DNA from: Hymenobacter sp. 15J16-1T3B
GTDB taxonomy: Bacteria > Bacteroidota > Bacteroidia > Cytophagales > Hymenobacteraceae
Reading direction: 5' to 3'
Assembly: GCF_020711235.1 (NCBI RefSeq)
Contig: NZ_JAJFAV010000004.1
Coordinates: forward strand, 124,001-188,000
DNA: 64,000 bases
Both the position numbers and the translations under genes were made by a program. Shown in pieces: positions 34,180 to 44,007 of the stretch; the stretch's first letter is position 1; the number at the start of each line of letters is the position of its first letter. The notes below the pieces were generated by a model. It did not search any database. It had not been told where the DNA came from and was given only the letters and a program-made list of their open reading frames with translations.

Positions 34180-35367
34180 TTACCGCTGCGTGGCCCAGGG
34201 AAAGGGCTGGGCGATAAAGCCGTAATCGAGGCCGCGGTTGTGCGTCACGTCGCGCAGGATTTGCTGCTGCCAGGGGCGCAAGGCGGCATCCGCGCCCACC
34301 TCGATGATGTCGGCAATGAGGCGGTTGGAGAGGACCAGATTGGCCACGTAGCTATTCAGGTCCTGCGACACGGCCGTTTTCAGGTTCATCAAAAACTGCT
34401 CGCGGGCATCGGCCTGGGCGGCTTTGTCGCCGTTGAGGCGGCGGCGGAAGGGGAAGCGCCGGGCCTCGGCGGGCATGGGCGGCTCGGGCACCGGCACGAA
34501 GTTGTCGGGCGAAAACGTGAGCAGCTGGTCGAAGAACGGCGGGCGCTTCAGTTCGGGGTGCAGGCCGCGGGCGGCTTTCCAGTCGCTGGCGCTGCGCGGG
34601 GTGTCGCGCACCAGCTCCGAGAGCCGGTCGTTGCTGAACACCATGTAGGGCGGGCGGTCCAGCTCCTGGGCCACTTTGTCGCGCAGCAGGTACAAGTCGC
34701 GGAACAGGGGCAGCTCCTGGGGCATGATGCGGTACTTGCTGGCCATGCGCAGGTAGGGCCGCTCGTCGCGGGTGTAGCGCACGTCTTCCAGGGCCAGGTT
34801 TTCCTCGGCGGCCCAGTGCAGGCGGCCCAGCGCGTCGAGCTTGGCCAGCAGGCGGTCGGCCAGCTCCAGCAGGTAGAGCACGTCGTTGGCGGCGTAGATT
34901 TTCTGCGCCTCGGTCAGCGGCCGCTTCAGCCAGTTGGATTTCTGCTCGCCCTTGTCGACTTCGATGCCCAGCTCGCTCTGGATAAGGCGGCCCAGCGAAA
35001 TGTTGTTGTCCGATTCGGCCAGCAAAGTGTGCAGCACACTCGTATCGGTGATGCGGCGCACGCGCACGTTGTACAGCTCGTCGAGCAGCAAAATGTCGGA
35101 TTTGCAGCTGTGAAACACCTTTTCCACGGCCGTGTCGCCAAACACTGCCCAGAGCGGTGCCAACTCTTCGCCGGGGTTGGTGAGCGGGACCGGGTCGAGC
35201 AGAAACACGGTCTGCCCGTCGTAAATCTGAATCAGCGCCAGGTTGCGCCCGTAATGGTGGCGCATATCGTCGAACTCCAGGTCGACGGCCAGGCGGGGTT
35301 GGGTATGCAGCCAGGCCGCAGCGTCCTGAATGGCCGCGGGCGTGGTGAGGTATTGAATTTCAGCCAT
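34180..35367 (-). CDS. rnd: Ribonuclease D
   Basis: A 395-residue DEDD-family 3'-5' exoribonuclease that trims tRNA and other small RNAs. The exonuclease domain has LAVDLEFDDMRHHYGRNLAL (Exo I, DxE), VFHSCKSDILLLDEL (Exo II), and KIYAANDVLYLLEL (Exo III, YxxxD). An HRDC-type domain follows around residues 210-300 (ELPLFRDLYLLRDKVAQELD, RPPYMVFSNDRLSEL). The start MAEIQYLTTPAAIQ at 35367 is chosen over an extension to 35604, which is Arg/Pro-rich. The susC gene diverges 392 bp upstream. Confidence 0.94.
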   Translation of the reverse strand: MAEIQYLTTPAAIQDAAAWLHTQPRLAVDLEFDDMRHHYGRNLALIQIYDGQTVFLLDPVPLTNPGEELAPLWAVFGDTAVEKVFHSCKSDILLLDELYNVRVRRITDTSVLHTLLAESDNNISLGRLIQSELGIEVDKGEQKSNWLKRPLTEAQKIYAANDVLYLLELADRLLAKLDALGRLHWAAEENLALEDVRYTRDERPYLRMASKYRIMPQELPLFRDLYLLRDKVAQELDRPPYMVFSNDRLSELVRDTPRSASDWKAARGLHPELKRPPFFDQLLTFSPDNFVPVPEPPMPAEARRFPFRRRLNGDKAAQADAREQFLMNLKTAVSQDLNSYVANLVLSNRLIADIIEVGADAALRPWQQQILRDVTHNRGLDYGFIAQPFPWATQR

Positions 35368-35759
35368 TAAAGCGAATGTTGGCCACGCAGGCGCGGAGCG
35401 GCCAAATGCCGAAGTCCGGCGCCCGGATTGGGTAAAGGTAGGCAGGAGCGCGGGCCAATTCCAACGGCCCGGCGAAACGAAACGGGCCCGACGCGCGCGG
35501 GCGCTGCACGTACCGCCTTGCCCCGGTGCGACGAGGGATTTGAAAAAAAACTTAGCCGTTGGACTTTGTAAAGAATCAAGGTCGTAGGTATGAGCTAACC
35601 GCAAGAAAACTTGCGTGATAGTCGAAACACCACAACGTTTGTTATAGTACTGCTAAGTTGGTGTGAAATGGCTGCAAACGTTGCCAGTTCGGCAACAAGT
35701 ATGCATGCCGATTTCCAGGTTTTAAATTAGCAACTCACTCACCTACCTAACAGCCACCA
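35368..35759. other. Intergenic region between rnd and the third susC
   Basis: Holds the divergent promoters. I found no exact TAnnTTTG on the plus strand; TTTG occurs at 35638-35641. A perfect small inverted repeat GTTGCC-AGTTC-GGCAAC lies at 35680-35696, 64 bp before the susC ATG, and might be an operator or a hairpin in the leader. On the minus strand TACCTTTA near 35435 is one base from the -7 consensus for rnd. Nothing else is recognisable. Confidence 0.4.
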
Positions 35760-38759
35760 ATGAAAAAGAACTTACTGCTTTCCCTGGCCCTTGCGGCGCC
35801 GGTGGCGGTGGTAGCCCAGACGCGCCCTGTGAGCGGTCGGGTTACGGCCGTAGCGGACGGCACCGGGCTCCCGGGCGTGACGGTGCTCGAACGCGGCACC
35901 AACAACGGCGCTAGCACCGATGCCGAGGGCAATTTCCGCCTCACCGTGCAGCCGGGTGCCACGCTGGTATTCAGCAGCATCGGCTTTGCTACCCAGCAGG
36001 TTGCCGTGGGCGACCAAAGCACGCTGAACATCAAGCTGCAGGCCGACCAGACCCTGCTGAACGAAACGGTCATCGTGGGCTACGGCACCCAAGCCAAAGC
36101 CGACCTGACCGGCTCCGTTACGCAGATCAGCACCAAAGAGGTGGAAAACGTGCCGGTGCAGAGCTTCGAGCAGGCCATTCAGGGCCGTACGCCGGGCGTC
36201 AACATCAGCCAGACCTCGGGCAAGCTGGGTGCCGGCCTGCAGATCCGGGTGCGCGGCTCTTCGTCGGTGACGGCCTCCAACCAGCCGCTGTACGTGATTG
36301 ACGGCATTCCCGTGACCTCGCAGGACGCCAGCTCCGACACCGAGCCGCTGAACCCGCTGGCCGACCTGAACCCGAACGACATCGAGAGCATCAGCATCCT
36401 GAAAGATGCCTCGGCTTCGGCCATCTACGGGTCACGCGCCTCCAACGGCGTGATTCTGGTGACGACCAAGAAGGGCCGGCAGGGCCTGACCAAGGTGAAC
36501 GTGGGCTACTACGTGGGCACGAGCACGGCCACCAAGAAGCGCAAGTTTCTGAACGCCGACCAGTACAAAGAGCTGTTCGGCGAAGCCTTCAACAACTCGG
36601 GCTACATCGGCCCCGACCCCGACACGCAGTACCCCACGCTGGCCGACGCGTTTGCCACCGAGGCCGGCATCGACTACAACTCGCCCTACAACAGCGACTG
36701 GGTGGGCGCCGGCCTGCGCCGCGGCCACATCTCGCAGTACGACTTCAACGTGAGCGGGGGCGACGCCAAAACGCGCTTCTACCTCTCGGCCAACTACAAC
36801 GACCAGAAGGGCATCATCCTCGGCAACCGCTACCGCCGCGGCTCGGCTCGCCTGAACCTGGACCACAGCATCCGCGACAACGTGAAAGTGGGGCTGAACT
36901 TCTCGCTGACGCGCTCCGTCAACGACCGGGTATCGGAAGACAACGCGTTTTCGAACCCGATTCAGCTGAACGCGCTGCCCCCGCTGCAGGCCATTCGCAC
37001 CGAGGACGGCAAGCTGAACCAGGCCACGCTGTACTACAACAACCTGCTGGACCAGGAAAACGGCCGCAACCGCGCCGGCAACTACCGTTCCTTTAGCACG
37101 GCCTTCCTCAGCTACGAGCCCGTCAAGGGCCTGACGCTGCGCACCGAGGCCGGCGCCGACTTCCTGAACCTGAACGAGGACCTGTACCGCGCGGCCGGCA
37201 CCCAAGACGGCGGCAACACCGGCTACGGCTACTCCAACCAGGTGCAGGTGGTGAACTACACCACCAACAACACGGTGACCTACAACCGCACCGTGGCCGA
37301 CAACCATAACTTCGACGCGCTGCTGGGCTTCTCGTTCCAACGCTCGGCCACGCAGCAGACCTCGGCCGAAGGGCGCGGCTTCCCGAACCCGGAGTTTACC
37401 AAAATCAACAGCGCGGCGGTGAAAACGGCCGGCAGCGGCTCTTCGCTGAGCGAATTCTCGTTCATCTCCTTCTTCGGCCGCCTCAACTACGCCTTCAAGA
37501 ACAAGTACCTCGTGTCGGGCAGCGTGCGCCGCGACGGGTCCTCGCGCTTCGGCAGCGACAACCGCTACGGCACCTTCGGGGCCGGTTCGCTGGGCTGGGT
37601 GGTATCGGAAGAAGGCTTCCTGCAGGACAACAAGGTGCTGAACTTCCTGAAGCTGCGCGCCTCGTACGGGGTGACGGGTAACGCCGAAATCGGCAACTAC
37701 TCCTCGCGTAGCCTCTACTCGGCCATCTTCTACGCCGACCAAGCCGGCGTGACGCCCAACACCAGCCTGGGCAACCCCAGCCTGACCTGGGAAACGACCA
37801 CCCAAACCGACTTGGGCGTGGAATTTGGCTTCCTCAACAACCGCATCAACGGCGAGGTGGACGTGTACCAGAAAAACACCAAGGACCTGCTGCTGAACCG
37901 CCAACTGCCCTACACCGGCGGCTACAGCGTCATCACTGAAAACGTCGGCTCGCTGCGCAACCGCGGCCTGGAAATTTCGCTCAACGGCCTCGTCGTCGAC
38001 AAAGCCGTGAAGTGGAACGTGGGCGGCAACATCTCCTTCAACCGCAACGAGATTACCGACCTGGTGGAGCCCATCATTGCCGGCGGCAATACCCTGGCGC
38101 AGGTGCGCGAAGGGGAGCCCATCGGCGTGTTCTGGGGCCGTAAGTACGCCGGCGTCGACCCGGCCAACGGCGACGCGCTCTACTACACCGCCGACGGCGG
38201 CACCACCAACCTGCCCTCGCAGGCCGTGCAGCAGAAGGTGGGCAACCCCAACCCCAAGTACACCGGCGGTGTGAACACCTCCGTGTCGTGGAAAGGCCTG
38301 GACTTTACGGCCCTGGGCCAGTTCGTCTACGGCAACGACATCTACAACACGGCCGGTGTGTACCAGTCGGTGAACGGGGACTACTTCGACAATCAGACAG
38401 TGGACCAGCTCCAGCGCTGGCAGAAGCCGGGCGACATCACCAGCGTTCCGCAGGCCCGCCTCTACGGGGCCAACGGCACGGCGGTATCGTCGCGCTGGGT
38501 GACGGGCGGCTCGTTCTTCCGCGGCAAGACCTTCACGCTGGGCTACACCGTGCCGGCCGAGCTGAGCAAGAAAGGCTACCTGAGCTCGGCGCGCATCTAC
38601 GTGTCGGCCCAGAACCTGTTTACCATCACCAACTACGACGGCTACGACCCGGAAGTCAACACGGCCACGTTTGGCGGCGCCAACTACGTGCTCGGCCACG
38701 ACTTCTACACGCCCCCGCTGAGCAAAACCTTCATCATCGGCGTGAACCTGGGTCTGTAA
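35760..38759 (+). CDS. SusC/RagA-family TonB-linked outer-membrane transporter
   Basis: A 999-residue protein with signal peptide MKKNLLLSLALAAPVAVVAQ, cleaved near residue 20. A carboxypeptidase-regulatory-like domain covers about 22-100 (PVSGRVTAVADGTGLPGVTV, SSIGFATQQVAVG). The plug domain has NETVIVGYGTQAKADLTGSV, IRVRGSSSVTASNQPLYVID, GIPVTS, DIESISILKDASASAIYGSR and GVILVTTKKG. A beta-barrel follows to the end (IIGVNLGL). It uses the classic DIESI-LKDASA-AIYGSRA motif. A SusD gene follows 21 bp later. No enzyme or regulator of a polysaccharide utilisation locus adjoins. Confidence 0.95.
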   Translation: MKKNLLLSLALAAPVAVVAQTRPVSGRVTAVADGTGLPGVTVLERGTNNGASTDAEGNFRLTVQPGATLVFSSIGFATQQVAVGDQSTLNIKLQADQTLLNETVIVGYGTQAKADLTGSVTQISTKEVENVPVQSFEQAIQGRTPGVNISQTSGKLGAGLQIRVRGSSSVTASNQPLYVIDGIPVTSQDASSDTEPLNPLADLNPNDIESISILKDASASAIYGSRASNGVILVTTKKGRQGLTKVNVGYYVGTSTATKKRKFLNADQYKELFGEAFNNSGYIGPDPDTQYPTLADAFATEAGIDYNSPYNSDWVGAGLRRGHISQYDFNVSGGDAKTRFYLSANYNDQKGIILGNRYRRGSARLNLDHSIRDNVKVGLNFSLTRSVNDRVSEDNAFSNPIQLNALPPLQAIRTEDGKLNQATLYYNNLLDQENGRNRAGNYRSFSTAFLSYEPVKGLTLRTEAGADFLNLNEDLYRAAGTQDGGNTGYGYSNQVQVVNYTTNNTVTYNRTVADNHNFDALLGFSFQRSATQQTSAEGRGFPNPEFTKINSAAVKTAGSGSSLSEFSFISFFGRLNYAFKNKYLVSGSVRRDGSSRFGSDNRYGTFGAGSLGWVVSEEGFLQDNKVLNFLKLRASYGVTGNAEIGNYSSRSLYSAIFYADQAGVTPNTSLGNPSLTWETTTQTDLGVEFGFLNNRINGEVDVYQKNTKDLLLNRQLPYTGGYSVITENVGSLRNRGLEISLNGLVVDKAVKWNVGGNISFNRNEITDLVEPIIAGGNTLAQVREGEPIGVFWGRKYAGVDPANGDALYYTADGGTTNLPSQAVQQKVGNPNPKYTGGVNTSVSWKGLDFTALGQFVYGNDIYNTAGVYQSVNGDYFDNQTVDQLQRWQKPGDITSVPQARLYGANGTAVSSRWVTGGSFFRGKTFTLGYTVPAELSKKGYLSSARIYVSAQNLFTITNYDGYDPEVNTATFGGANYVLGHDFYTPPLSKTFIIGVNLGL

Positions 38760-38780
38760 TTTTTTGTCGCCTCAACTGAT

Positions 38781-40208
38781 ATGAAAACGATATTTTTCCG
38801 CTCCGCCGTGGCCCTCTCGCTGGGCCTCACGCTGGGCCTGACTGCCTGCGAAAAGCAACTTGATCTGGACCCGCGGCAGTCGGTCGATGCCGCCACGGCG
38901 CTTGACTCCGAAGCCAAGGTGGGCAGCGCCGTCGTGGGCCTCTACGCCAAGCTCGACGACCCCTCGCTCTACGGCACCCAATTGCTGCTGATTCCGGAAA
39001 TTCTGGGCGGCAACGGCTACCTCTCGTGGCAGGGCTCCTTCACCACTTACCGCGACCTGCTCAACCGCACCACCAACTCGCTCAACGGCCTGGCCGAAAG
39101 CACCTGGCGCTTGGCCTACCAGAATATCAACCAGGCCAATTTGGTGATTGATGCGCTGCCCGTGGTGGCTACGCCCGACCTGAAGGCCCAGTACGAAGGC
39201 GAAGCCCGCTTTATCCGGGCGGATATGCTCTTTGAGCTGGTACGCCTCTACGCCCAGCAGTACAACTCGGCCACGGCCGGCACCGAGCTGGGCGTGCCCC
39301 TGCCGCTGGCTGCCAACCGCACCCTGACCCAGGCCGACACCGACCTGCCCCGCGCTACCGTGGCGGCCGTGTACGCCCAGGTCATCACCGACCTGGAGGC
39401 GGCCATCCGCCTGCTGCCCGAGGACAACGGCACCCGCGCCTCCAAGTACACCGCCGAAGCACTGCTGGCGCGCGTGTACCTGCAGCAAAACCGCTACGCC
39501 TTGGCCGCCGCGCAGGCCGAAGACGTCATCAACAACAGCAACAAGGCCCTCTCGCCGACGCTGGTGGCGGTGTTCCGCAACCGCAACTCCTCGGAGTCGC
39601 TGTTTGAGATTCAGCAGAACGACCAGAACAACGCCGGCACCGCCAACAACGGCTTGGCCACGCTCTACGCCAACATCGGCCAGCTGGGCCGCGGCGACAT
39701 CCGCGTGCTCGGGGGCCTCGTGAACCAGTACGAAGACAGCGACGCCCGCGGCACCGACTCGCTCACGTTCAACTTCACCCGCAAGCTTATTTACGTGGGC
39801 GACGGACCGACGCGCGGCAGCAACCAGCTGCGCTCGGGCAAGTGGACGGCCTACGGGCAGAACATCCCGGTGATTCGCCTCGCCGAGATGTACCTGATCC
39901 GGGCCGAAGGCCGTCTGGCCGCCGGCAACACTACCGGCGCCCTCGACGACGTGAACACCGTGCGCGAGCGGTCGGGCGCGTCCGAGCTAACGACGATTTC
40001 CCGCGAAGACATCTGGCGGGAGCGGCAGCTGGAGCTGGCGTTTGAGGGCTTCCGCCTGCACGACATCAAGCGCACCGGGCAGCCGCTGGAGTACGCCGGC
40101 GCGGGCGGTACCGTGACGGTGCCCAGCAACAGCCCGCGGCTGGTGCTGCCCATTCCGCAGCGGGAGCTCAACGTGAACCCCGCCCTCACGCAAAATACCT
40201 CGTACTAA
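38781..40208 (+). CDS. SusD/RagB-family outer-membrane lipoprotein
   Basis: A 475-residue surface lipoprotein. The signal peptide MKTIFFRSAVALSLGLTLGL leads to a lipobox LTAC with Cys23, followed by EKQLDLDPRQSVDAATAL, a common SusD start. TPR-like helices follow (YEGEARFIRADMLFELVRLY; ALLARVYLQQNRYALAAAQA). The RagB C-terminal signature is IRLAEMYLIRAEGRLAAGNT, DVNTVRERSGASEL, RQLELAFEGFRLHDIKRTGQ and LPIPQRELNVNPALTQN. It should bind substrate for the porin upstream. A terminator follows 22 bp after the stop, so the operon has two genes. Confidence 0.95.
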   Translation: MKTIFFRSAVALSLGLTLGLTACEKQLDLDPRQSVDAATALDSEAKVGSAVVGLYAKLDDPSLYGTQLLLIPEILGGNGYLSWQGSFTTYRDLLNRTTNSLNGLAESTWRLAYQNINQANLVIDALPVVATPDLKAQYEGEARFIRADMLFELVRLYAQQYNSATAGTELGVPLPLAANRTLTQADTDLPRATVAAVYAQVITDLEAAIRLLPEDNGTRASKYTAEALLARVYLQQNRYALAAAQAEDVINNSNKALSPTLVAVFRNRNSSESLFEIQQNDQNNAGTANNGLATLYANIGQLGRGDIRVLGGLVNQYEDSDARGTDSLTFNFTRKLIYVGDGPTRGSNQLRSGKWTAYGQNIPVIRLAEMYLIRAEGRLAAGNTTGALDDVNTVRERSGASELTTISREDIWRERQLELAFEGFRLHDIKRTGQPLEYAGAGGTVTVPSNSPRLVLPIPQRELNVNPALTQNTSY

Positions 40209-40229
40209 AACCAAACGTAGCTGAACAGC

Positions 40230-40266
40230 AAAAAGCCGCTCCGGAAGTTCCGGAGCGGCTTTTTTT
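40230..40266. terminator. Bidirectional intrinsic terminator
   Basis: A near-perfect palindrome with 17-bp arms (40230-40246 and 40248-40264; core GCCGCTCCGGAA) bounded by A5 and T7. It separates the susD gene from the converging hypothetical gene at 40286. Confidence 0.92.
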
Positions 40267-40285
40267 GTGCTGAACGAACCGCGCG

Positions 40286-40756
40286 CTAGTCTTCGTCTTC
40301 TTCGTGCGGGGCGTCGAAGTCCAGGTCGTCGACCAGCTCGGAGGCTTCCTGAATGACGGCGTCCATGGCCGGCATGGTGTCCGCGTCGAGGGTGCGCTCG
40401 AAGAGATGCAGCAACTGCTCGCCTTCCTCGTTGACGTACAAATCGGTGTAGAGCCGCTCGAAATGCTTGGCGTCCTTGGTAATAACGGCGTCAATCTGCT
40501 CGATGCTGTTGGCCGTGAGGGCGCGGTGCAGCACCTGCTGCACCTGCCGGCTTTCGTCATGGTCGCCGAGGTCGGCCAGGGCTTTCATCAGGCTCATGGC
40601 CACCAGCAGGCGCACGCGCTCGAAGCGGAAGCCCTGCTCGCGGGCCGGGGCGCGCTGCAAGTCCTGGTAGGCCTGAAAATCGGCCGAAGGAAGGAGGGCA
40701 GGCGCATCTTGGCGAAAAGCGGCGTGCAGCAGCTGCTGAAACAGGGTAGCGGACAT
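40286..40756 (-). CDS. Conserved-looking hypothetical cytosolic protein with acidic tail
   Basis: A 156-residue protein without signal peptide or membrane helix, predicted mainly helical (MSATLFQQLLHAAFRQDAPA at the start; VRLLVAMSLMKALADLGDHD in the middle). The C terminus is strongly acidic (DLDFDAPHEEDED). I do not recognise the family. Evidence for a real gene: a normal start, a good terminator after it, a codon pattern like its neighbours, and no rival frame. On its upstream side the small membrane protein gene at 40899 diverges. Confidence 0.65.
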   Translation of the reverse strand: MSATLFQQLLHAAFRQDAPALLPSADFQAYQDLQRAPAREQGFRFERVRLLVAMSLMKALADLGDHDESRQVQQVLHRALTANSIEQIDAVITKDAKHFERLYTDLYVNEEGEQLLHLFERTLDADTMPAMDAVIQEASELVDDLDFDAPHEEDED

Positions 40757-40898
40757 CGGCAGGAGAAGGCAGAAGAAGATGCAAAGGAACGCAAATGCCG
40801 GCAGCCCGGGGGCATCGGCCGCGCGGGTTTTGCCGTACGTCTGAGCCCGGCGCCGCGCGGGTGCCGGGTCTGATTGTCCACTTTACGGTTGTTTCTCG

Positions 40899-41162
40899 AT
40901 GACGCACAAGTCCAAATGGTTGTTGTTTGCCCCGAGCGGGCTGGTCGTAATTGGGTTCGGCACCTGCTTGGTGCAGTGGGCCTCCGAGATGAAGCGCAAC
41001 GGCGAACCGACGATGCAGTGGGTGGCCGCTGGCACCTTGGCGCTGGGCGTGTTCAACGCCGGCCTGAGCTTGTTTGGCCGCGGCGTGGCCGAGAGCGTGC
41101 TGTATCAGATTCGGGAAAAACCCGCCGAAAACCCGCCCGCCCCGACTTCGCCGGCGAAGTAA
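40899..41162 (+). CDS. Small two-helix membrane protein, unknown function
   Basis: An 87-residue protein with two hydrophobic segments, about 8-28 (LLFAPSGLVVIGFGTCLVQW) and 41-60 (VAAGTLALGVFNAGLSLFG), and a Pro-rich C-terminal tail (NPPAPTSPAK). No family recognised. TACGGTTG (40884-40891), one mismatch from a -7 element, lies 7 nt before the ATG. It precedes the M14 peptidase gene by 198 bp but probably has its own transcript. Confidence 0.65.
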   Translation: MTHKSKWLLFAPSGLVVIGFGTCLVQWASEMKRNGEPTMQWVAAGTLALGVFNAGLSLFGRGVAESVLYQIREKPAENPPAPTSPAK

Positions 41163-41360
41163 GTCGCGGATAGCCGAGCCGGCCGTCACGGCTTGGCTTT
41201 GGTGCGGCTGGCTCGGCTACGGCGGCAGCAACTCGCCGCCGGCTCAGGCCCGGGCAGGTGCAACGGGCAGTACGCGTCGGGTGTGCGCGGCGAAGCTGCC
41301 CGCTGTTGTACTTTCGCTGGCCTTCCCCACTTTCCCACTCATTTCGCGCCCGGTCTTTTC

Positions 41361-43934
41361 ATGATCCGACCTTTTCTGCGCCAGTTGCAAGCCGTAGCCG
41401 TCGGTTTGCTGCTCTCCGTTCCCAGCCTAGGCCAGTCAACGGCAGCGCCGCAGACGCCCGCGCAGTTTCTGGGCTACGCGCTCGGCAGCCGCTTCACCTA
41501 CCACGCCGATGTGCTGCGCTACGCCGACTACCTAGCCCGGCTCTACCCCGAGCGGCTGCGCGTGCAGCCCTACGGCAAAACCTACGAGGGCCGGCCGCTG
41601 GAAGTCGTGCAAGTAGCTTCGGCCCGCAACTTGGGCCGCCTCGACGACATCCGCCGCAGCAATCTGCGCCGCACCGGCCTCGAAACTGGCCAGCCCGACG
41701 CCGACCAGCCCGCCGTGGTCTGGCTTAGCTACAACGTGCACGGTAACGAGGCCGTGTCGTCGGAAGCGGTGCTGCAGGTGCTCTACGACTTCGCCAACCC
41801 GCAGAACGCCGACGCGCAGGCCCTGTTGGAGAAGGTGGTGCTGCTCATCGACCCTTGCGTGAACCCGGACGGCCGCGAGCGGTACGTGCAGTGGTACGGC
41901 CGCGTGGCCGCCGCGCCCACCAACGCCGCCCCGCTGAGCTGGGAGCACCGTGAGCCGTGGCCCGGCGGCCGCTACAATCACTACCTCTTCGACCTGAACC
42001 GCGACTGGGCCTGGCAGACGCAGCGGGAAAGCCAGCAGCGCATTGCCCTCTACAACCAGTGGCTGCCGCAGGTGCACGCCGATTTCCACGAGATGAGCCC
42101 GGATGCGCCGTACTACTTCTCGCCCGCGGCCAAGCCCTTCCACGAGGACATCACGGCCTACCAGCGCAAGTTTCAGAACCGCATCGGCGACTACAACCGG
42201 CAAACCTTCGACAAGAACGGCTGGCTGTACTTCACCCGCGAAACCTACGACCTCTTCGCGCCCAGCTACGGCGACACCTGGCCGTCCTTCAACGGGGCCA
42301 TCGGCATGACTTACGAGCAGGGCGGCTCGGGCCGGGCCGGCGTGCGCTACGTCAAATCGGACGGCGACACGCTCACGCTCGCCCAGCGCATTGCCCACCA
42401 CCACGCCGCCAGCTGGGCCACCATCCGCGCCGCCGCCGACCACCAGCCCGAGCTGCTGAAGGAATTCGGCCAGTACTACGCCGATGCCCGCCAGAAGCCG
42501 CGCGGGCAGTACAAAAGCTTCGTGGTGAGCGGCCCGGCCGAGCGGCTGGCGCCCCTGGAAGAGTACTTGCGCCAGCAGCAAATTGAGTTCGGCCACCTGG
42601 GGCAGAAGCAAAAAACCAACGCCTACAACTACACCACCGGCCGGCGCGAAGCCGTGACCCTGCAGCCGCAGGACGTGGTGGTGAGTATGTACCAGCCCAA
42701 ATCGACGTTGGTGAAAGTGCTGTTCGAGCCGCAGTCGGCCCTGGAAGACTCCCTGACCTACGACATCACCGCGTGGTCGTTGCCCTACGCCTACGGCCTG
42801 CAGGGCTACGCACTGACGGGTAAGTTGTCGGGAAAAGAGGGGGCAGCCGGCAGCAAGCCGCAAGCCAAAGCGGCTGGGCTGGCAACTGACAACGCACAAC
42901 CCGCCGCCAACACGCCCTACGCCTACATTGCCCGCTGGAACTCCCTACGCGACGCCCGCCTGCTGGCGGCGCTGCTGCAGCGGCAGATTCGGGTGCGGGT
43001 GGCCTACCAGCCCTTTGAAGCCGGCGGGCGCAAGTTTCAGCCCGGCGCGCTCATCGTTACCCGCGGCAACAACGAGGGCCTGGCCCGCCGCTTCGACGCG
43101 GTGGTGCGCCAGCTGGCCGATTCGGTGGGCGCCGAGCTAACGGCGGTGCAGACCGGCTTCGCCACCACCGGCTCCGACTTGGGCTCCAGCAACGTGCACA
43201 GCGTGGGCCGGCCCAGCGTGGCGGTGCTGGCCGGCGCCGGCGTCGACCCGTCGGCTTTTGGCGAGGTCTGGCACTTCTTCGAGCAGCAGCTGGGCTACCC
43301 CGTCACCGTGCTCGGCACCGATTACTTCGCCTCCGTGCCGCTGACCAAGTTCGACGTGCTCATCCTGCCCGACGGCAACTACGCCGACGCCCTGCCCGAG
43401 CGACAATTGGAGAACCTCAAGACCTGGGTGCGCGCCGGCGGCCGCCTCATTGCCCTGGAAGGCGCCATGGGCTACCTGGCCGGCAAGAAGGACTTCGCCC
43501 TGAAGGCCAAAGCGCCCGATACCACCCGCACCCGCAAGCCCGACCCGACCCGGCAGCTGCGCCGCTACGCCGCCGCCGAACGGGAGTCGCTGCAGGAGCT
43601 GGTGCAGGGCAGCGTGTACCCGGTGCAGCTCGACAACACCCACCCCCTGGCCTTCGGCTATGGCGAGACGTACTACGCCCTGGTGCGCAGCCCACTGAAT
43701 TACCAGTACCTCGGCGAAGGCAGCTGGAACGTGGGCGTATTACGCAAGGGGCAAGCTGCGGCGGGCTTTACCGGCAGCCAGGCCCGCCGCAAACTCTCCG
43801 ATACCGTGGTACTGGGCGTGCAGGAAATGGGCCGCGGCCAAGTCGTGTACCTCGGCGACAACCCGCTGTTCCGGGGCTTCTGGCACGCAGGCAAGCTCTT
43901 GTTCAGCAACGCGGTGTTCTTCGTGGGCCAGTAA
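41361..43934 (+). CDS. Exported M14-family zinc carboxypeptidase
   Basis: An 857-residue secreted metallopeptidase. The signal peptide spans about residues 1-24 (AVAVGLLLSVPSLGQ). The M14 domain has the zinc ligands His127 and Glu130 in YNVHGNEAVSSEAVL, a distal His in HADFHEMSPDAP (239 or 243), and the catalytic Glu319 in MTYEQGGSGRAG. After it, a long region ends with a class-I glutamine-amidotransferase-like segment (DVLILPDGNYADALP, VRAGGRLIALEGAMGYLAG). Such M14 proteins are common in Bacteroidetes. I start at MIRPFLRQLQ, since the frame open from 41193 lacks a signal peptide. No type IX secretion tail is evident. A TACTTTCG near-match lies 44 bp upstream. Confidence 0.9.
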   Translation: MIRPFLRQLQAVAVGLLLSVPSLGQSTAAPQTPAQFLGYALGSRFTYHADVLRYADYLARLYPERLRVQPYGKTYEGRPLEVVQVASARNLGRLDDIRRSNLRRTGLETGQPDADQPAVVWLSYNVHGNEAVSSEAVLQVLYDFANPQNADAQALLEKVVLLIDPCVNPDGRERYVQWYGRVAAAPTNAAPLSWEHREPWPGGRYNHYLFDLNRDWAWQTQRESQQRIALYNQWLPQVHADFHEMSPDAPYYFSPAAKPFHEDITAYQRKFQNRIGDYNRQTFDKNGWLYFTRETYDLFAPSYGDTWPSFNGAIGMTYEQGGSGRAGVRYVKSDGDTLTLAQRIAHHHAASWATIRAAADHQPELLKEFGQYYADARQKPRGQYKSFVVSGPAERLAPLEEYLRQQQIEFGHLGQKQKTNAYNYTTGRREAVTLQPQDVVVSMYQPKSTLVKVLFEPQSALEDSLTYDITAWSLPYAYGLQGYALTGKLSGKEGAAGSKPQAKAAGLATDNAQPAANTPYAYIARWNSLRDARLLAALLQRQIRVRVAYQPFEAGGRKFQPGALIVTRGNNEGLARRFDAVVRQLADSVGAELTAVQTGFATTGSDLGSSNVHSVGRPSVAVLAGAGVDPSAFGEVWHFFEQQLGYPVTVLGTDYFASVPLTKFDVLILPDGNYADALPERQLENLKTWVRAGGRLIALEGAMGYLAGKKDFALKAKAPDTTRTRKPDPTRQLRRYAAAERESLQELVQGSVYPVQLDNTHPLAFGYGETYYALVRSPLNYQYLGEGSWNVGVLRKGQAAAGFTGSQARRKLSDTVVLGVQEMGRGQVVYLGDNPLFRGFWHAGKLLFSNAVFFVGQ

Positions 43935-43949
43935 ATTGGCGAAAAGACC

Positions 43950-43991
43950 AACAAAAAGCCCCGCCAGATTGCTCCGGCGGGGCTTTTTGTT
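43950..43991. terminator. Bidirectional intrinsic terminator
   Basis: AACAAAAAGCCCCGCC (43950-43965) is perfectly complementary to 43976-43991 over 16 bp, with A5 and T5 runs. It lies between the converging peptidase and small secreted protein genes. Confidence 0.92.
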
Positions 43992-44007
43992 GTCCAAGCA
44001 ACGAGGC

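Noticed and set aside
36432-38699. 755-residue minus-strand open frame opposite the third susC
   Set aside because: Antisense shadow; extremely rich in Val, Ala, His and Arg, without recognisable domains.
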